Source: Heliopora coerulea
Taxonomy: Eukaryota > Cnidaria > Anthozoa > Scleralcyonacea > Helioporidae
DNA length: 64,000 bases
Assembly (NCBI GenBank): GCA_030142905.1
Contig: JASJOG010000006.1
Location: 3,646,501-3,710,500 of the forward strand
Direction: 5' to 3'
Part shown: positions 46,175 to 59,300 of the stretch, in pieces
How the letters are laid out: each line of letters begins with the position of its first letter
Numbering within the stretch: position 1 is the stretch's first letter
Notes under the pieces: generated by a model
Told to the model about the DNA's origin: nothing
Databases searched by the model: none
What the model saw: only the letters and a program-made list of their open reading frames with translations
Made by a program: the position numbers and the translations under genes

Positions 46175-46219
46175 TAACAAAAATAATGAAAAACAAAATC
46201 TTATTCCTTTTCTTTGCTT

Positions 46220-46271
<52 letters not shown>

Positions 46272-46370
46272 TTTGCTATGCCTGAAGAGCCGCGACAGCG
46301 GTGAAACGCGTAGCGTCCAAGCAAAGAAAAGGAATAAGATTTTTTTTTTTCATTATCTTTGTTATTTTTA
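46175..46370. repeat. inverted repeat enclosing (AT)n and the hammerhead
   Basis: AACAAAAATAATGAAAAAC and AAAATCTTATTCCTTTTCTTTGC at 46177-46219 are mirrored by GCAAAGAAAAGGAATAAGAT, TTTCATTAT and TTTGTTATTTTT at 46321-46370. The right arm overlaps the 3' strand of hammerhead stem I. Confidence 0.85.
46271..46326 (+). ncRNA. type I hammerhead ribozyme
   Basis: All three stems and the catalytic core can be laid out. Stem I: CTTTGCT (46271-46277) pairs with AGCAAAG (46320-46326), continued by T46279-A46319 and G46280-C46318 with small bulges. Core CTGAAGA 46282-46288 (fits CUGANGA). Stem II: GCCGC/GCGGT (46289-46293 with 46298-46302), loop GACA. Core GAAA 46303-46306. Stem III: CGC/GCG (46307-46309 with 46313-46315), loop GTA. 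Then TC (46316-46317), the expected UH cleavage site. One unpaired C (46281) before the core is not standard. Small type I hammerheads of this kind occur in Penelope-like and related retroelements; the host element here is not identified. Confidence 0.75.
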
Positions 46371-46400
46371 TTCGACACAAGAAGTAAATTTAATTTCTAC

Positions 46401-46401
<1 letters not shown>

Positions 46402-46441
<40 letters not shown>

Positions 46442-46444
46442 GTA

Positions 46445-46477
<33 letters not shown>

Positions 46478-46499
46478 AAGTGTATGTGTGTGCGTGTAA
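46402..46499 (+). repeat. (AT)n(GTAT)n(GT)n compound microsatellite
   Basis: AT run, then TATG units, then about 20 TG units. Open frames across it are artefacts. Confidence 0.95.
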
Positions 46500-46501
46500 T
46501 A

Positions 46502-46586
46502 GATACAACATGAGCGGCCGATCTGTATGGGATTTACAAGGCAAGCCGTACTAAATCCCATACAGATCGGACGCGAATATTGTATC
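46502..46586. repeat. short palindromic hairpin
   Basis: GATACAA and CCGATCTGTATGGGATTTA at the left, TAAATCCCATACAGATCGG and TTGTATC at the right; 15-nt loop. The perfect inner stem is 19 bp. Confidence 0.9.
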
Positions 46587-46800
46587 TTTCTTAAAATACG
46601 AATACATTTAAATAGCCCTGTTTACAGGTTAGTTTGAAGTTTCTGTAAATTTTAACGTAGAAAATCGAAGGGAAAGGTTCATAATTCTAATTAGTATTCT
46701 GTATCCGATTTACAGCATACTGATTAGGAGCCAAAATCTTTTGTGTTTTCCTCGTGAATTATTAATGAGTTTTTTAAATATTACATATAATTATCTACAT

Positions 46801-46829
46801 AATATATATATATATATATATATATATAG
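46801..46829. repeat. (AT)n microsatellite
   Basis: About 14 AT units, in the presumed LGIC-B 3' UTR. Confidence 0.9.
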
Positions 46830-46881
46830 ATTATAATTTTATACGTTTATGTACGTACTTACTTATTCTTACACTTACTTC

Positions 46882-47229
46882 CTAGCTCCTACGGTATCTA
46901 AACCAATATGCCAAATTAAATATTAAGTAGCACAACGGATAAATGAAACGGCAGAGTTTATCAAGCCATAGAACACATTTGAAATCTTCCTCCTCTTTCT
47001 TGAAGTTGGACATTGTTTTCAAGTCACTGGCTCCATATTTCTGCCGGTGGTAACTTGTCAACCCACTCCCTCCATTCAACTCAGTTTTTCTCGTCAAAGT
47101 TCTCTGATTATTTGCTAACTCTTCCTCTTGTTCGAAGATATTCCCCGTTTGATTAGTTTCAGTGGATGAAGAATTATGTCTTTTGATTGGCTGGCATAAG
47201 CCAGGACTGCCATTATGTTGCTCCAATTC
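46882..47229 (-). CDS. LGIC-B exon 8: cytoplasmic loop and M4
   Basis: 348 nt; acceptor AATTATTAG, ELEQHNGSPG start, charged loop, DKLCRFIYPLCYLIFNLAYW then FRYRRS and stop. Confidence 0.92.
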   Translation of the reverse strand, partial: ELEQHNGSPGLCQPIKRHNSSSTETNQTGNIFEQEEELANNQRTLTRKTELNGGSGLTSYHRQKYGASDLKTMSNFKKEEEDFKCVLWLDKLCRFIYPLCYLIFNLAYWFRYRRS

Positions 47230-50200
47230 CTAATAATTAAGAAAGAGGATAAAGCGTGAGGAAAAAGTGAACGAAGATTATCTTCCATAATCGCTTCTCA
47301 TTATCGCCCGATTCATAAGAAACTGACACTCAAAGAGACTTGACAATGTCTTCACAGATGTTAAGCAAAAATATGATAATGAACGACTTTTGCTCGAAAC
47401 GTGAGTTTTTCATTTTAGGAATTTAGTCTGTACAGCAAGTTTTAACTCTGTTATGAACCCATGTAAGGCGCAAGATGTGTTATAACAAGTCTTATAGTTG
47501 AATAGTCTTTTTTCGCAACCAGGTGAACTATTAGTCATTTTTATAGGTAGTGTTACTCTAATTTGGTGGCCAGCGAAATGTACATACAAGTTGCTTGAAA
47601 ACATTTCTTAATTAAAGACTAAGATAGAGTCACCAGATATTTTCCCTAGATTTAGGGGTCACCGGATAGCTCCCTGATAATTAAAAACTAAAACAGGGTC
47701 ACTGGGTATCTCCCTTGAAATAAGGATCACCAGATATCTCCCCAAGATTACTGCTAAAACACGGTAATGACCGAGATGAGACCATAAACTAAGACTATGA
47801 GACTAAAACAGGGTCCCCGGATATCTCCCCAAGGAAGATATGGGGTCACCGGGTATCTCCCTGAGGATTAATACAAAGCGGGGACACCGGGTATCTCCCC
47901 TTATATAAGAGGTCACTGGATATCTTCCCAGAAATATAAAGAAAGAAAGAAGAACAGTAGAAAGCAAACCTAGAAAGAAAAGGAAAAAACAAGTAATGTT
48001 TTCGAACAGCTAGAAGAATCTTTTTGTCTGGAAGTATTGACTATGAGATCAGTCAATACTGTGTTTTTACCCAACGTTTCGACACTCACGTTACTGTGTC
48101 TTCATCAGGGGTTAGAATCGTCTGGAGTCGTACCCGTATTTATAGCACCGCTAGCGGTGCTATAAATACGGGTACGACTCCAGACGATTCTAACCCCTGA
48201 TGAAGACACAGTAACGTGAGTGTCGAAACGTTGGGTAAAAACACAGTATTGACTGATCTCATAGTCAATACTTCCAGACAAAAAGATTCTTCTAGCTGTT
48301 CGAAAACATTACTTGTTTTTTCCTTTTCTTTCTCGGTTTGCTTTCTACTGTTCTTCTTTCCTTCTTTATATTTCTGGGAAGATATCCAGTGACCTCTTAT
48401 ATAAGGGGAGATACCCGGTGTCCCCGCTTTGTATTAATCCTCAGGGAGATACCCGGTGACCCCATATCTTCCTTGGGGAGATATCCGGGGACCCTGTTTT
48501 AGTCTCATAGTCTTAGTTTATGGTCTCATCTCGGTCATTACCGTGTTTTAGCAGTAATCTTGGGGAGATATCTGGTGATCCTTATTTCAAGGGAGATACC
48601 CAGTGACCCTGTTTTAGTTTTTAATTATCAGGGAGCTATCCGGTGACCCCTAAATCTAGGGGAAATATCTGGTGACTCTATTTTAGTCTTTAATTAAGAA
48701 ATGTTTTCAAGCAACTTGTATATACCTTTCGCTGGCCACCAAACCAGAGTAACACTACCTATAAAAATGACTAAGTCTTACAGTTATTGTTCTATTTCCA
48801 CAACTGTTGCCAGTGCTGCTTTACGGACATATAATATAATAAGGCACTTCAACCTCATTATGTAAAAGGTATTTCATCCATTCCAGTAAAGTTAGAATAC
48901 GACAATTGTGTACACTGGCTAAATAACTAACAGAGCAGTGACAAAAGTCACAAACAGGTCATTCGAGTACTCAGGGCACGACGTGCTTTCCGAAGTTCAT
49001 TTAGAACCTTCAGGAAAATTTACAATATAATATTCCATCCTTTATTTAGTTCGACAAATGGTATGTAGTTTTGGATATTGAGAGAGGACGATGCAGGTGT
49101 AGCCAAAATGCCTAAAGAAGTCGATGGCTATGTTCAGGAGCAGGTTGATCCAGCCTTGGTTAGGATTACTCCAGGCCAAGGTTTTCATAAGAAAAGCAAT
49201 TGTTTACCCAAGGGATTTCCTCTCCGCTGACTGCACCTTCTCTCGCTCAATCCGAAGTTGGTAAGCTTTGCTACACCGACTCATGTAATGGTATGGTACT
49301 AGAATAATTCGTGATTAGAGTTAGACATTAGCTGATCGTTTCTCACGTTAATTCAAATGTGTATTATTCACTCCCAGCCTCTTCTGTTCAGACACTTGCA
49401 TCTGACCTTTGATAAGGCTAGGTAAGGAGTGAGGATGTTATTAGATTGCATTTTTGTAGTTTAATCAATGTTTGTGGTTCATACTGGCAATTGAATACTG
49501 AATGCTGATTGACATTTCCGGTTACTCCGCGAGTAGAAAAAGCGTGTCAGACTATCGAGTGTTGTGAAGTGATCAGCCAGTAGGCGTTCGCACAAAGAAA
49601 GGTAGTTAATAAAAGAAAGAAACGAATAGAAATCTTGTGGCTACTTGTCTGCTGTCTTTTTTGGCGGTCTGTTGTTAGGCAGGACTTAACATGGTCTGCA
49701 CATAATCAGTAGGTTCGAAGGAAGATGTTTCATGTTAGGGGAGCTGCAAAATTTCAAGAGGGTTCGGGGTCATGCTCTCAAGAAAAATTTTGAAATAGGG
49801 AGTCACTAAAATGTTATTACCCGTTTTTTTGGGTTGGGAGTTAAGGTTATAAACACCTTATAAAATACTCATTCTTGAAGTGCGATTCATACGGAATTGA
49901 CAGTAGTGTTTATATCAGATACGAAGAGGGACTTGGCTCACTTCCTCCGACGTTGAGGGGGTACCAGCCCGCGCGCGCCCAGCTTCCTACGGCCATCAGC
50001 AATGACGACTGTAAACGTGGTAGTCGAACCATAGAAATAACACCATTTACGATTAATGCTCCTGACTAACCTTCATGAAATGAATGCTTTCATTTGGTTC
50101 CTTTTTAAGTTTCCTTGAATGCACATGCAATTTTAGAGTTAGCAGAAATATGTACTGCAAGAGAGTTAAGAATACAAAACCAAATGAGGTCAGGAAAAAT

Positions 50201-53200
50201 ATATCGACGGCCTTGACGTAGTGCACCTTTGGCATACTGGAATTGACGGCAGACCAAATAGTTGTAATAGTAAGAAGTGTTGTCAGGCTAAGAGCCACAC
50301 GAGCCGGAGTAGCTTTAGGATCCATCCAGAATGAAAATCCGGCGAGAACCACAAGGAATATGCATGGCGTGTAAACTTGAATTAAAAAAAAACCCAAGCG
50401 TCTTTTAAATGTAAAGAACGATAAGAGGTTGGAAAAGACCCCTGTAAAAGAAAGATTTCAAAATTTTAAGGTAAATGATGAAGCCACAGTCTAAGATTTT
50501 CCGGTTTCCAGTTGCGTGTTTACTTACGCCATGACTGAACTGCCCAAAATCGCAACTAGAAGAACGGCCGAACTGACTATTTTGAAAGGTCGCGCAACCC
50601 AAACTACAGTGAAACTTACATGTGTCTGTCAAACTCGGTATGACAGTGGGCTGGCAAAACGTTTCAAACGGGACTACCTCAAATCTGGGCCTTTGACGTG
50701 ACTAGAAGTGTACAACTGGGAAGATACTTAGGAAGTCGGTGCAAATGTTGGGGACACAACAAACATTGGAAGTGCATGAATCTTACAATCTTTTTAGACC
50801 GTGTTATTACGTTAGTTAATTATAACATCCTAATTATAGGGGTGTTGGAAGCACATTGATATTGTGGGGACGAAAATCAGTTTGCTGTTCTTTGTAAAAC
50901 TCTCTTTTTGGAAGGGTATCGACGGGCAGGCTGTGGAGGGAAGCTCTAGAATTTTAAGTTCTTTGAAAACACATTTCCGCAAAATTACTTTTGCAGAGCT
51001 GTGATTTCATGTGATTTTCTTGCAACAAATTCAAACAAGTAGACTAACTTCTATCAAAACAGTTACTGGCCTGCTTTTCCTGATGAGTCTGTCAGTTTCT
51101 AAAAAACTCTTAGCCTTCCATGCACGTTTTTTATTATAAACAACGCTTTAGCTGGGCTGCATTCAAAAGGCTTTGAATAAATTCAGTACACGTTCGATTC
51201 TATAAACAAATTAGTATTTGTATTTTAAGATGGATGATGAATGTACAACATTTTACCTAGACCATAAGTTACATTCTTCTGACTTCTTTTAAAGTCTGTT
51301 ACGATAAACTGCGATAGCTCTTTGTCTTCAATGGTTAGTCCGAGATCAAACTTCCAAGCGTATCGTAAATGATTAACAGGATAGGAATCTGTAAAGTAGA
51401 GAACAGTTAACGAATTTATGATTATTACAATTGACAATTGTAAAATACATGCAAGATCAGAGACAGATCCAACAGAGGAGTTGCTTTGGTTAAAATCCCT
51501 CATACGGCTAATATATTCTAAAAATAAAAATATTCTGTTTGTATTTGATTCTTTTTACTAGCCCAGGATTTTACAAGCACAGAAGTGACATTTCGGAGGA
51601 GAAAGGATTGAAATTTATTAATATTCATAAACTGTTCATTCTCATTTACAAACCACCTGCGAATAATTTCATACCAACATAACACCTCGTGACCTTTCAA
51701 AGCACTTACAACTGATAACTTTTAAAGGGCAAACTTGAACATCTAACGGATACGATGACAGTTCCATTGGGCAAAATGATTTTGCTGTAACCCTAAACAA
51801 AGAAAAAAAATTACCAAGAGTACACTTTTATTTGAAAACATTAAACATTTTCACACATAATTATTCCAATAATTAATAATTATTTTCATACATTATTACA
51901 ATATGGATCTTGGTACTCCCAATCTCAAGAAAAGTTGCATTTTTTTTCTGTAACATTATTTGGGTACGATCCTGTGTATCATATTTAGTTGTTGTGGGAG
52001 ATATTCAACCTGAAAAAACAGTATAACCGTACTAAAGAACCAATAATTTTACTTTAATTTTGTGAGGGATGTTGGGAGTCATGAGGAAAAAAATTCTGCA
52101 AGCAAAGTCCATGGACTCCTTCACAGGTAAATTAATGAATCATGTCGCCTGATATAGTTTTGAATTAAAAGGTCAAATGCTCACAAGTTAGATAATTAAT
52201 GTGGTGTGCTACAAATATTGTCCTGGTATTGATTTATCACCATGCAAAATTCGGGTTTAGTTATATGCTAGAAATTTGAATGTCAGAATCGAGGTTTCGT
52301 GTAGCAGTAGTAAGAATATGATATGTATACCAATAAATGCACTGAGGGTCCATGACCGTGCCCAAACATTTAGGGTCCCTTTACACGAGCCCGGCTGGGC
52401 TTTGGGCCCTGGTCAGCTTGATAACCTCAGTGGGCCTAAGAACAAATTATTGATTGCGTTTACATGCTAATCTGGGCGATCACGATGAAATAACTTGGCT
52501 CACCCTCCTCGAGACCCGGGTTGACCCAAGTTGAACAGTTGGATTTCGTCATTTAAACACATTAGATAAACCTGGGTCGACATTTCCGAGAAAAAAATTG
52601 CTGAAATTGGTTAAACGAGTGAAGAAAGACAATGGGTTTTGGATGACAAAGCAGAGCAATGCGAATTTTGTTGAACCACAAGGCTACCGACATAAGAGCT
52701 GAGGACAGTCCAGTCAACTCGGGTTGGTTTTTCCCTTCTTAACCCAAGCTCGTGTAAATGTCACAGAAGCTTCAACCCAGGCTGGGAATTTGACCCGGAT
52801 TGACAGACAACCCGGGTTTGTGTAAAGAACCCTTTATAATGTTGAAAACAACTGATTCCCTCTCCCACTTTCTTCACCAGTGGACGTCTTTCGAGAATAC
52901 AAAATGGAGAGTTTCAGATTTTTCAAGAGGGATGTCGGCCTCCTCAAGGAGGAGAGTTTTTTCCAATGCCACATTTGTCAAAACGTCTTGAGATTCAGAA
53001 AGTTTGACTCTTTGCAACGATGAAAAATTGCGTTCGAGCTTAAAATTTATGAATGTACATCTATTTACAGGTTACGAGAGAAACAATGCATGTTGTGGCC
53101 CCGAGACCGTTGGTTTTACACGCCGCCAAGGAGGCCAAAAAACATACAGTCTGACCAAGATACAAGTAAATAAATGTTTTGTCATATGAAATGTCCCAAA

Positions 53201-56200
53201 TGACTAAAGATAAATGGAAAACCTTCGAACAGTTTTCAAATGATCGCAAATTGGAAAGCTTGACCACACTGTTTCCGGTTTTTTAATCACACAAATTAAA
53301 AGCAATATTGCATGTTGCCATCGATTACACGGCAAACTTTACATTTTCCTAACTGCCACGAGAGGACTGTTCGTCCAATCGGTCAATAGAATTATCAGAC
53401 TTTGACACTTAGTATATCAAAATTCATTTTCCTTAATTAAGTTCTGTTTTTGATTTCTCTCATGTATGTTCTACATCACTTGGTAGTAGTAGTCAGTAAG
53501 CCTTGCTGTTTTACCTGGCACTCCAAGTCACTGTTCCGTTTGGGTGAATGTCAACTTTGTGATTGTTTGTGAGCACATTGTGAAAGTAAGAAGTGACAGA
53601 GTTTTCAATTGTGGTATCCGGTACCCATATAAAGTCAGCAGGGAGTCCAGTACCCGGGATAAATGTTAACGTACAGTTTAGAGCATGTTTAAGCCGTTCG
53701 TCCAGCCATTGTTGACGAAAATACATGTCAACGACAAAAGTCTAAAACATAAGAAGACAGGTTAATAGATATACGCAATCCGGGATAAAAGGGAAGGCAG
53801 GGGGCAATTGCCCAGAGTGGCAAACCGTCGGGGATGCCATGCAAAAGCAATAACGAGAGTAATCATGAGTTAAGCAAAAAAGGAAAAAAATACGACCCCC
53901 CCCCTAAAAAAAAAACAAAAAGCAAGCTCACTATCATTCACAATTCCTCTCTATAAGCGAAACTTAAAATCAATGGCACAGAATTGTAGCTGCGTTCTTG
54001 AGGTTATGCACTATCTAAAAGATAGAAAAAAAGCTTCTCGACGTTTCGAGCGAAGGCCCTTCGTCCGAGTTCGAAGGGCCTTCGCTCGAAACGTCGAAGT
54101 TTCTTTTCGTATATTTCAGGTAGTTGCTTCACCCAAAGTTATCGCAGCTTGTTATCCTCGACTACCTACACTGACACCCATTGCATAAGTAGTTACCATG
54201 TCAGCTTCTTGAATGTCTCGGAACGCCAAGATGGAATAACCAACTTTTACTTCGACTGGATCACCTGTAATAGAAAAAAGAAATATTGACGCTCTATTAT
54301 AAAGTAGAATATTTGAAGCAACGAGTCTTGCATTAGTGACCTTGTAGCTGTGGAACTGAAAGACTTGAGATGGCATTCTGTGCAAGCAATTTGTGTTCAC
54401 GCTTCGATTTTGCTGCCAAAAATGGAAAATTTTAACATAAATACCATGACGAGTGTTCCATGATGAGCTGCACCGGTGGATCTTATCCTGACATTTGGCA
54501 GGAGCCAAAAGTCGGAGAAATTTTTATGGATGTCTGCAGTGTGAAGCGGTTTTCGAAAAAAACCGAAATCGTCGCGAGAAAACCGATAAAACCGATCTTT
54601 CTCATTGACTAATTTATTGCGGACTAAAAGAACGTTAAGAAACATGTTTACTTTATGAAGCAATAATATTGTTGAAATCATAATAGATTATTTAACCTTT
54701 ATCATTTATACGTCAAAGATTATATTCCTCGTATAGATTCAACTTTCTCAATTAAAATTGTTAACGTCGACGATATTCGCAATTTACTAGTTAACCTAAA
54801 GCTCAATAAAGCGACGGGTTTAGACAATATTACAGCTAAATTGCTTAAAATTGGTGCTCCGATAACTGCCAAATCATTATGCGATATTTTTAATAGATTT
54901 GTCCAAACTGGTATTTCTCCTACTGAGTTGAACTATTCCAAAATATTTCCCTTGTACAAGGGCGAGGACAGAAATCCCGAAAATAACTATAGACTTATTT
55001 CTGTAACATCAGCAGTAGCAAAGGTATTTGAACGAATTTTCTATAATCAGTTATTGTGTTATTTATCTTCAAATGACCTACTGACAAAATACCAGTCGGG
55101 TTTTAGGCCTTTACATTCTACCTTGACAGCGTTACTTGAGGCAACAAATGAATGGTATCTCAATATTGATGATGATCTACTTAATATAATAGTATTTTTA
55201 GATTTAACAAAAGCATTTGACACGGTTGATCATTGTATATTACTTAGAAAACTAGAATTATACGGTATTGAGGGGACCTCGTTATAATGGTTCCAATTGT
55301 ACCTTCCTGAACGTAAGCAGTGCTGTTTTGTTAATGATCATCATTCTTCCTTTCATACAGTTAAATGTGGAATTCGTCAGAGATCTATTCTAGGCCCGCT
55401 GTTGTTTGTCATTTATATAAATGATCTCCCCAGTTGCCTTAATTGTGCCTAATTCCTCCCCAGTTGCCTAATTGTTCAGTTGCTTTGAGTAAAGCAACTG
55501 AAGCTCTTAAAGATATTTAATTTTATATAAATAGTGATTTAGAGAGTGTTAAAAAATGGCTAATGGCAAATAAATTAAATATGAACATTTAAAAAACTAA
55601 ATACATGTTAGTAGGTTTGAGATATAAATTGGATCAACTGGTAAATATACCTGAAATAAGAATGGGTGATAATTCCATTAGTAGGGTATTTAACAGTAAA
55701 TCACTAGGAGTAATAATAGACGATGTACTTCTTTGGTCGGCCCATGTTGCTCATATAACAAAAAAAATAAATAAAGCTATCAACGGTATGAAACAAATAC
55801 AACCGTTTGTTCAACGTTCGTTTTTAAGTCCGATATATAAATGTCTGGTACAACCGCAGTTTAATTACTGTGGTGTTGTGTGGGGAAATTTATCCGAAGG
55901 CTTGGCACAAACTTTACAACTACTCCAAAATCGAGCAGCGAGAATTATCACCCAATCAGATTATAATGTACGTTCACATGATATCTTGAAAAGTCTTTGT
56001 TGGTAAGACCTTGCTACGAGACGATTGATAAATAAAGGATGTTGGGTTTATAAAAGCTTAAATAACCTAACTCGGAATTATTTATCAGAATTATTTGTTG
56101 CACTAGATCAAGTGCAGTCTTATAATTTGAGAAATCATGATGTGAATTTATCATTACCAAAGCCCAAAAATGATTATTTCAAAAAAGTTTTTGTTACGAT

Positions 56201-56337
56201 GGAGATAAGTTATGGAATACTCTTCCAAGTGAATTAATAGTACATCCTTCAGTTTATTTTAAAAGTCTTTAAAAAGTAATGATTGGTCTCTCCTTTGATT
56301 TAACAATCTTTTAATATAGTTGTTTATTTAATTCATG

Positions 56338-56378
<41 letters not shown>

Positions 56379-59300
56379 CGCAATTTACAATGTTAATAAC
56401 TTAATAATTTATACGGTTTACGTGTAAAGCAGTTAGTAAACTGATGTAACACTGTAGTAAAATAAAGATATCTCCCTCTCTCTGTGTGTCTCTGTGTGTC
56501 TCTGTCTGTCTCTGTCTGTCTCTGTCTCTGTCTCTGTCTCTGTCTCTGTCTCTCTCTTTGTCTCTGTCTCTGTCTCTCTTTCTCACTCTCACTGACTCAA
56601 TCTCTCTCTTTCTCCCTCTCTCACACTTTCACACGTGTACACACACAATTGTTGTTTATTGGCCACTTTGGGAAGTGCATGGCTTAGTAGGCCCTTCCTA
56701 GGTCCACCAGTAGTGAAATGCTGAAATACGATGCTGCAAAGTGCTGCAAACGTTACAGGAACTTCTCTCGCTAAGAATAAGGGCAGTTATAACTTTCAAG
56801 TAAACCTGAAAATTATACGTAGTCGAGTAAAAAGCCACTGACAGCAAGTTTCAAAAATTGGAGTGAAATTATCCCCTCACTCACCACCATAGTTCGGTCG
56901 AATTCTTGGGTTATATCTTGAAATCGAAGTCAAATTTGTCAAGACCATGGATACCATTTCCTCTGTGCACCTGTTATGCAAAAAAATAAAAATGGAAGAA
57001 CTTTACATTCCATTCTAACAGGACTGCAGGGTTCAGGCATATATCTTATAGTTTGTGAGGCTTGTGTGTAGTTTAGAGGTTTTTTTCTTTTCGAAATTAT
57101 ACTCGAAAGCATCCTATAACCGACTGTACTAAAATGTATATGAAATCAAAATAAAGTTTGCCTTAGAAGATATGTGGACTCTCGCCAAACCCCTATCTCA
57201 AAAAAAGAAATAATTTCTATACACCAGGCGGGGATCGAATCTGCAATTGTCTAATGACTGGTGAAACGCTTAGCTATGATCCAGGGGATCTTTTTTCTTG
57301 TCTGCTACTCCTGACATCATTAACAAAGTCTTTGTGTACCCCGTGTGTTGTCTTGATATTAGTTGTCAATTACTACTAGGTAAGCAAACAGTGAAAGTTC
57401 TTAATCTAAAAGCAGCTAGATACTATCAACAACCTGATAATCCATCCCTCGATAGGGTCACACGGATACTCTATTCTCAAAAGAGGAAATTTGTGAAACA
57501 TGGCTCAGATATTGATCACAGTTGTCAATTTTTTTAATTTCATATTTTTTGATTCTTCATTTTTTATTTTTATTCTGCTTGAAGCAGCATGTCCAATTTT
57601 GAGAAGGGCCCTTGGCTGGCATTCTTAGTTGATTTTGTCAATCAGACGACCACTAAAAGCACGAGAACGAAATTAATAACTAAGAATGAAGTCTCAGGAT
57701 ACCTTAACAAAATTTCCGACATTGGGCCTTTTTTGATCGAGTCCCGAAAAATATTTTAAGACAATGCTGTGGAGAGCGAGACAACCATTGTAAGAGAGAA
57801 GGCTGAAAATTTTCTGTGTTGAAATTTCGAACGGTGTTTACTGACGACAGTTATCGCGGATGCGAGAGGGGAAGTCGCTTGCTTAGCGGATGTACTCCTT
57901 CAAAACCGCATGATGTACTCGAACACCAGGTTTGGAATCGAGACTCAGATGGCGAGCTAAGGTGCAACTAAGGTGTAGCTTACAAGCTCAGGTGTTTTTC
58001 TCTAAGATGTGATGTCGACGATCCCCTCGCAAAAATTCCGCGCAATTTCATAGGAGTGATTTCATAAGACCGATCACAGGTGAAAAGTTTGAATATGTTT
58101 CAAATTTACGTGTGTAAATTTTTCACACGTGTTTTTTTATATATTCATTTTTTCGACGTATCCCAGTTTCACCTGTAATTTAAGTTCACAAGTTTACACA
58201 TGTGGTTAGCATATGATTTACGTGTGGTTCACATGTGTTCACAAGTGAAACAACTTCACTTGTTCTAATTTTACGAGTGAAATCTGGCATGTGAAATTTT
58301 CATAGGGTAAACGTCCATATATCGTCCATGATATCACCAAGCTATCACATGCAGATAGCTTGGAAGAATCATCTCATATGATCCCTTATTTGGAAAGTGG
58401 TCATAATAATGCAGGATGTCGTATACCATTCCTCTGCACTTAGCTCGGTTTTTGAGGTATTCTATTTTGTAACTTAAGTAAATAAGATAACTTAAAAACC
58501 TGAAAAATATTTAAAATTAAACTGAATATACCAGTAAATAAAAACGCTGCATCACGCTCCTTGTGTGATGGAGCATCTTATGAGTAAAACGAGATATGTA
58601 AGTGTGCTCAAATGTTATATTTTCCATCGTTTAAATTAACAGTTCTTTTAAATTAAGCACTTTAAATTTTAAAACAAACTTTTTGATATAAGCTTGGATG
58701 TTTCCATTTTTTTTGTTTGTTTTTCTCTATTTGTTCATTCAGTAGAATCATCTCTACATAATAGATTGCAACTACCCGCGAAGATAGTTTCCCAAACTTC
58801 CACCAAATTGGTGGTGATTCGTTGACCTAAATAAAACTGGAAAGGCCATTAGTCCCTAATTTCAGCTCGCAACGAGTAACTGACTTGGCACCATTATAAT
58901 GGGATACATATGAGCAAACATTAGACCCACTTTGAGCATGACACATGAAGCTTGACGTATGCCATGCTCCCCATATTAAGAAGGTGGTTTCACATTATGC
59001 GTGGACCATAATTTGTAATTTTTACGCCTAAGTCCAATCACTGCAATTGCAAGTGACTCAAGACGCCGAAGATTGCAAAGAATTCTTAAAATAAGAATTG
59101 TAAAACATCTGTTATTATTTAAAAATTCATTTAAACGTAACTAAAAAATTGCGAGCACCTCTATTCCCGTCTGAGACACTTTCAGAATCATCCTGAAGGT
59201 AACATGAAGAGAATATTTTATGAATTAACCTTACCTACACTGCTAAAGTAAACTGGAAAAGTTGATTGGAGCTGGATTCGAATTGACATCTTTGGGGGTC

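Noticed and set aside
45901..46479. 192-codon plus-strand open frame
   Set aside because: It runs through SINE tail, three (AT)n tracts and a (GT)n tract; its YIYIYI and VCVCVC runs are microsatellite translation.
47600..48720. CRISPR array from the repeated GGTCACCGGGTATCTCCC motif
   Set aside because: The motif is imperfect, spacers vary from about 10 to 60 bp and the whole is an inverted repeat in an animal intron.
56401..56701. Open frames on both strands with Ser-Leu, Cys-Leu or Arg-Asp runs
   Set aside because: Translation of the (TCTGTC)n microsatellite in several frames.
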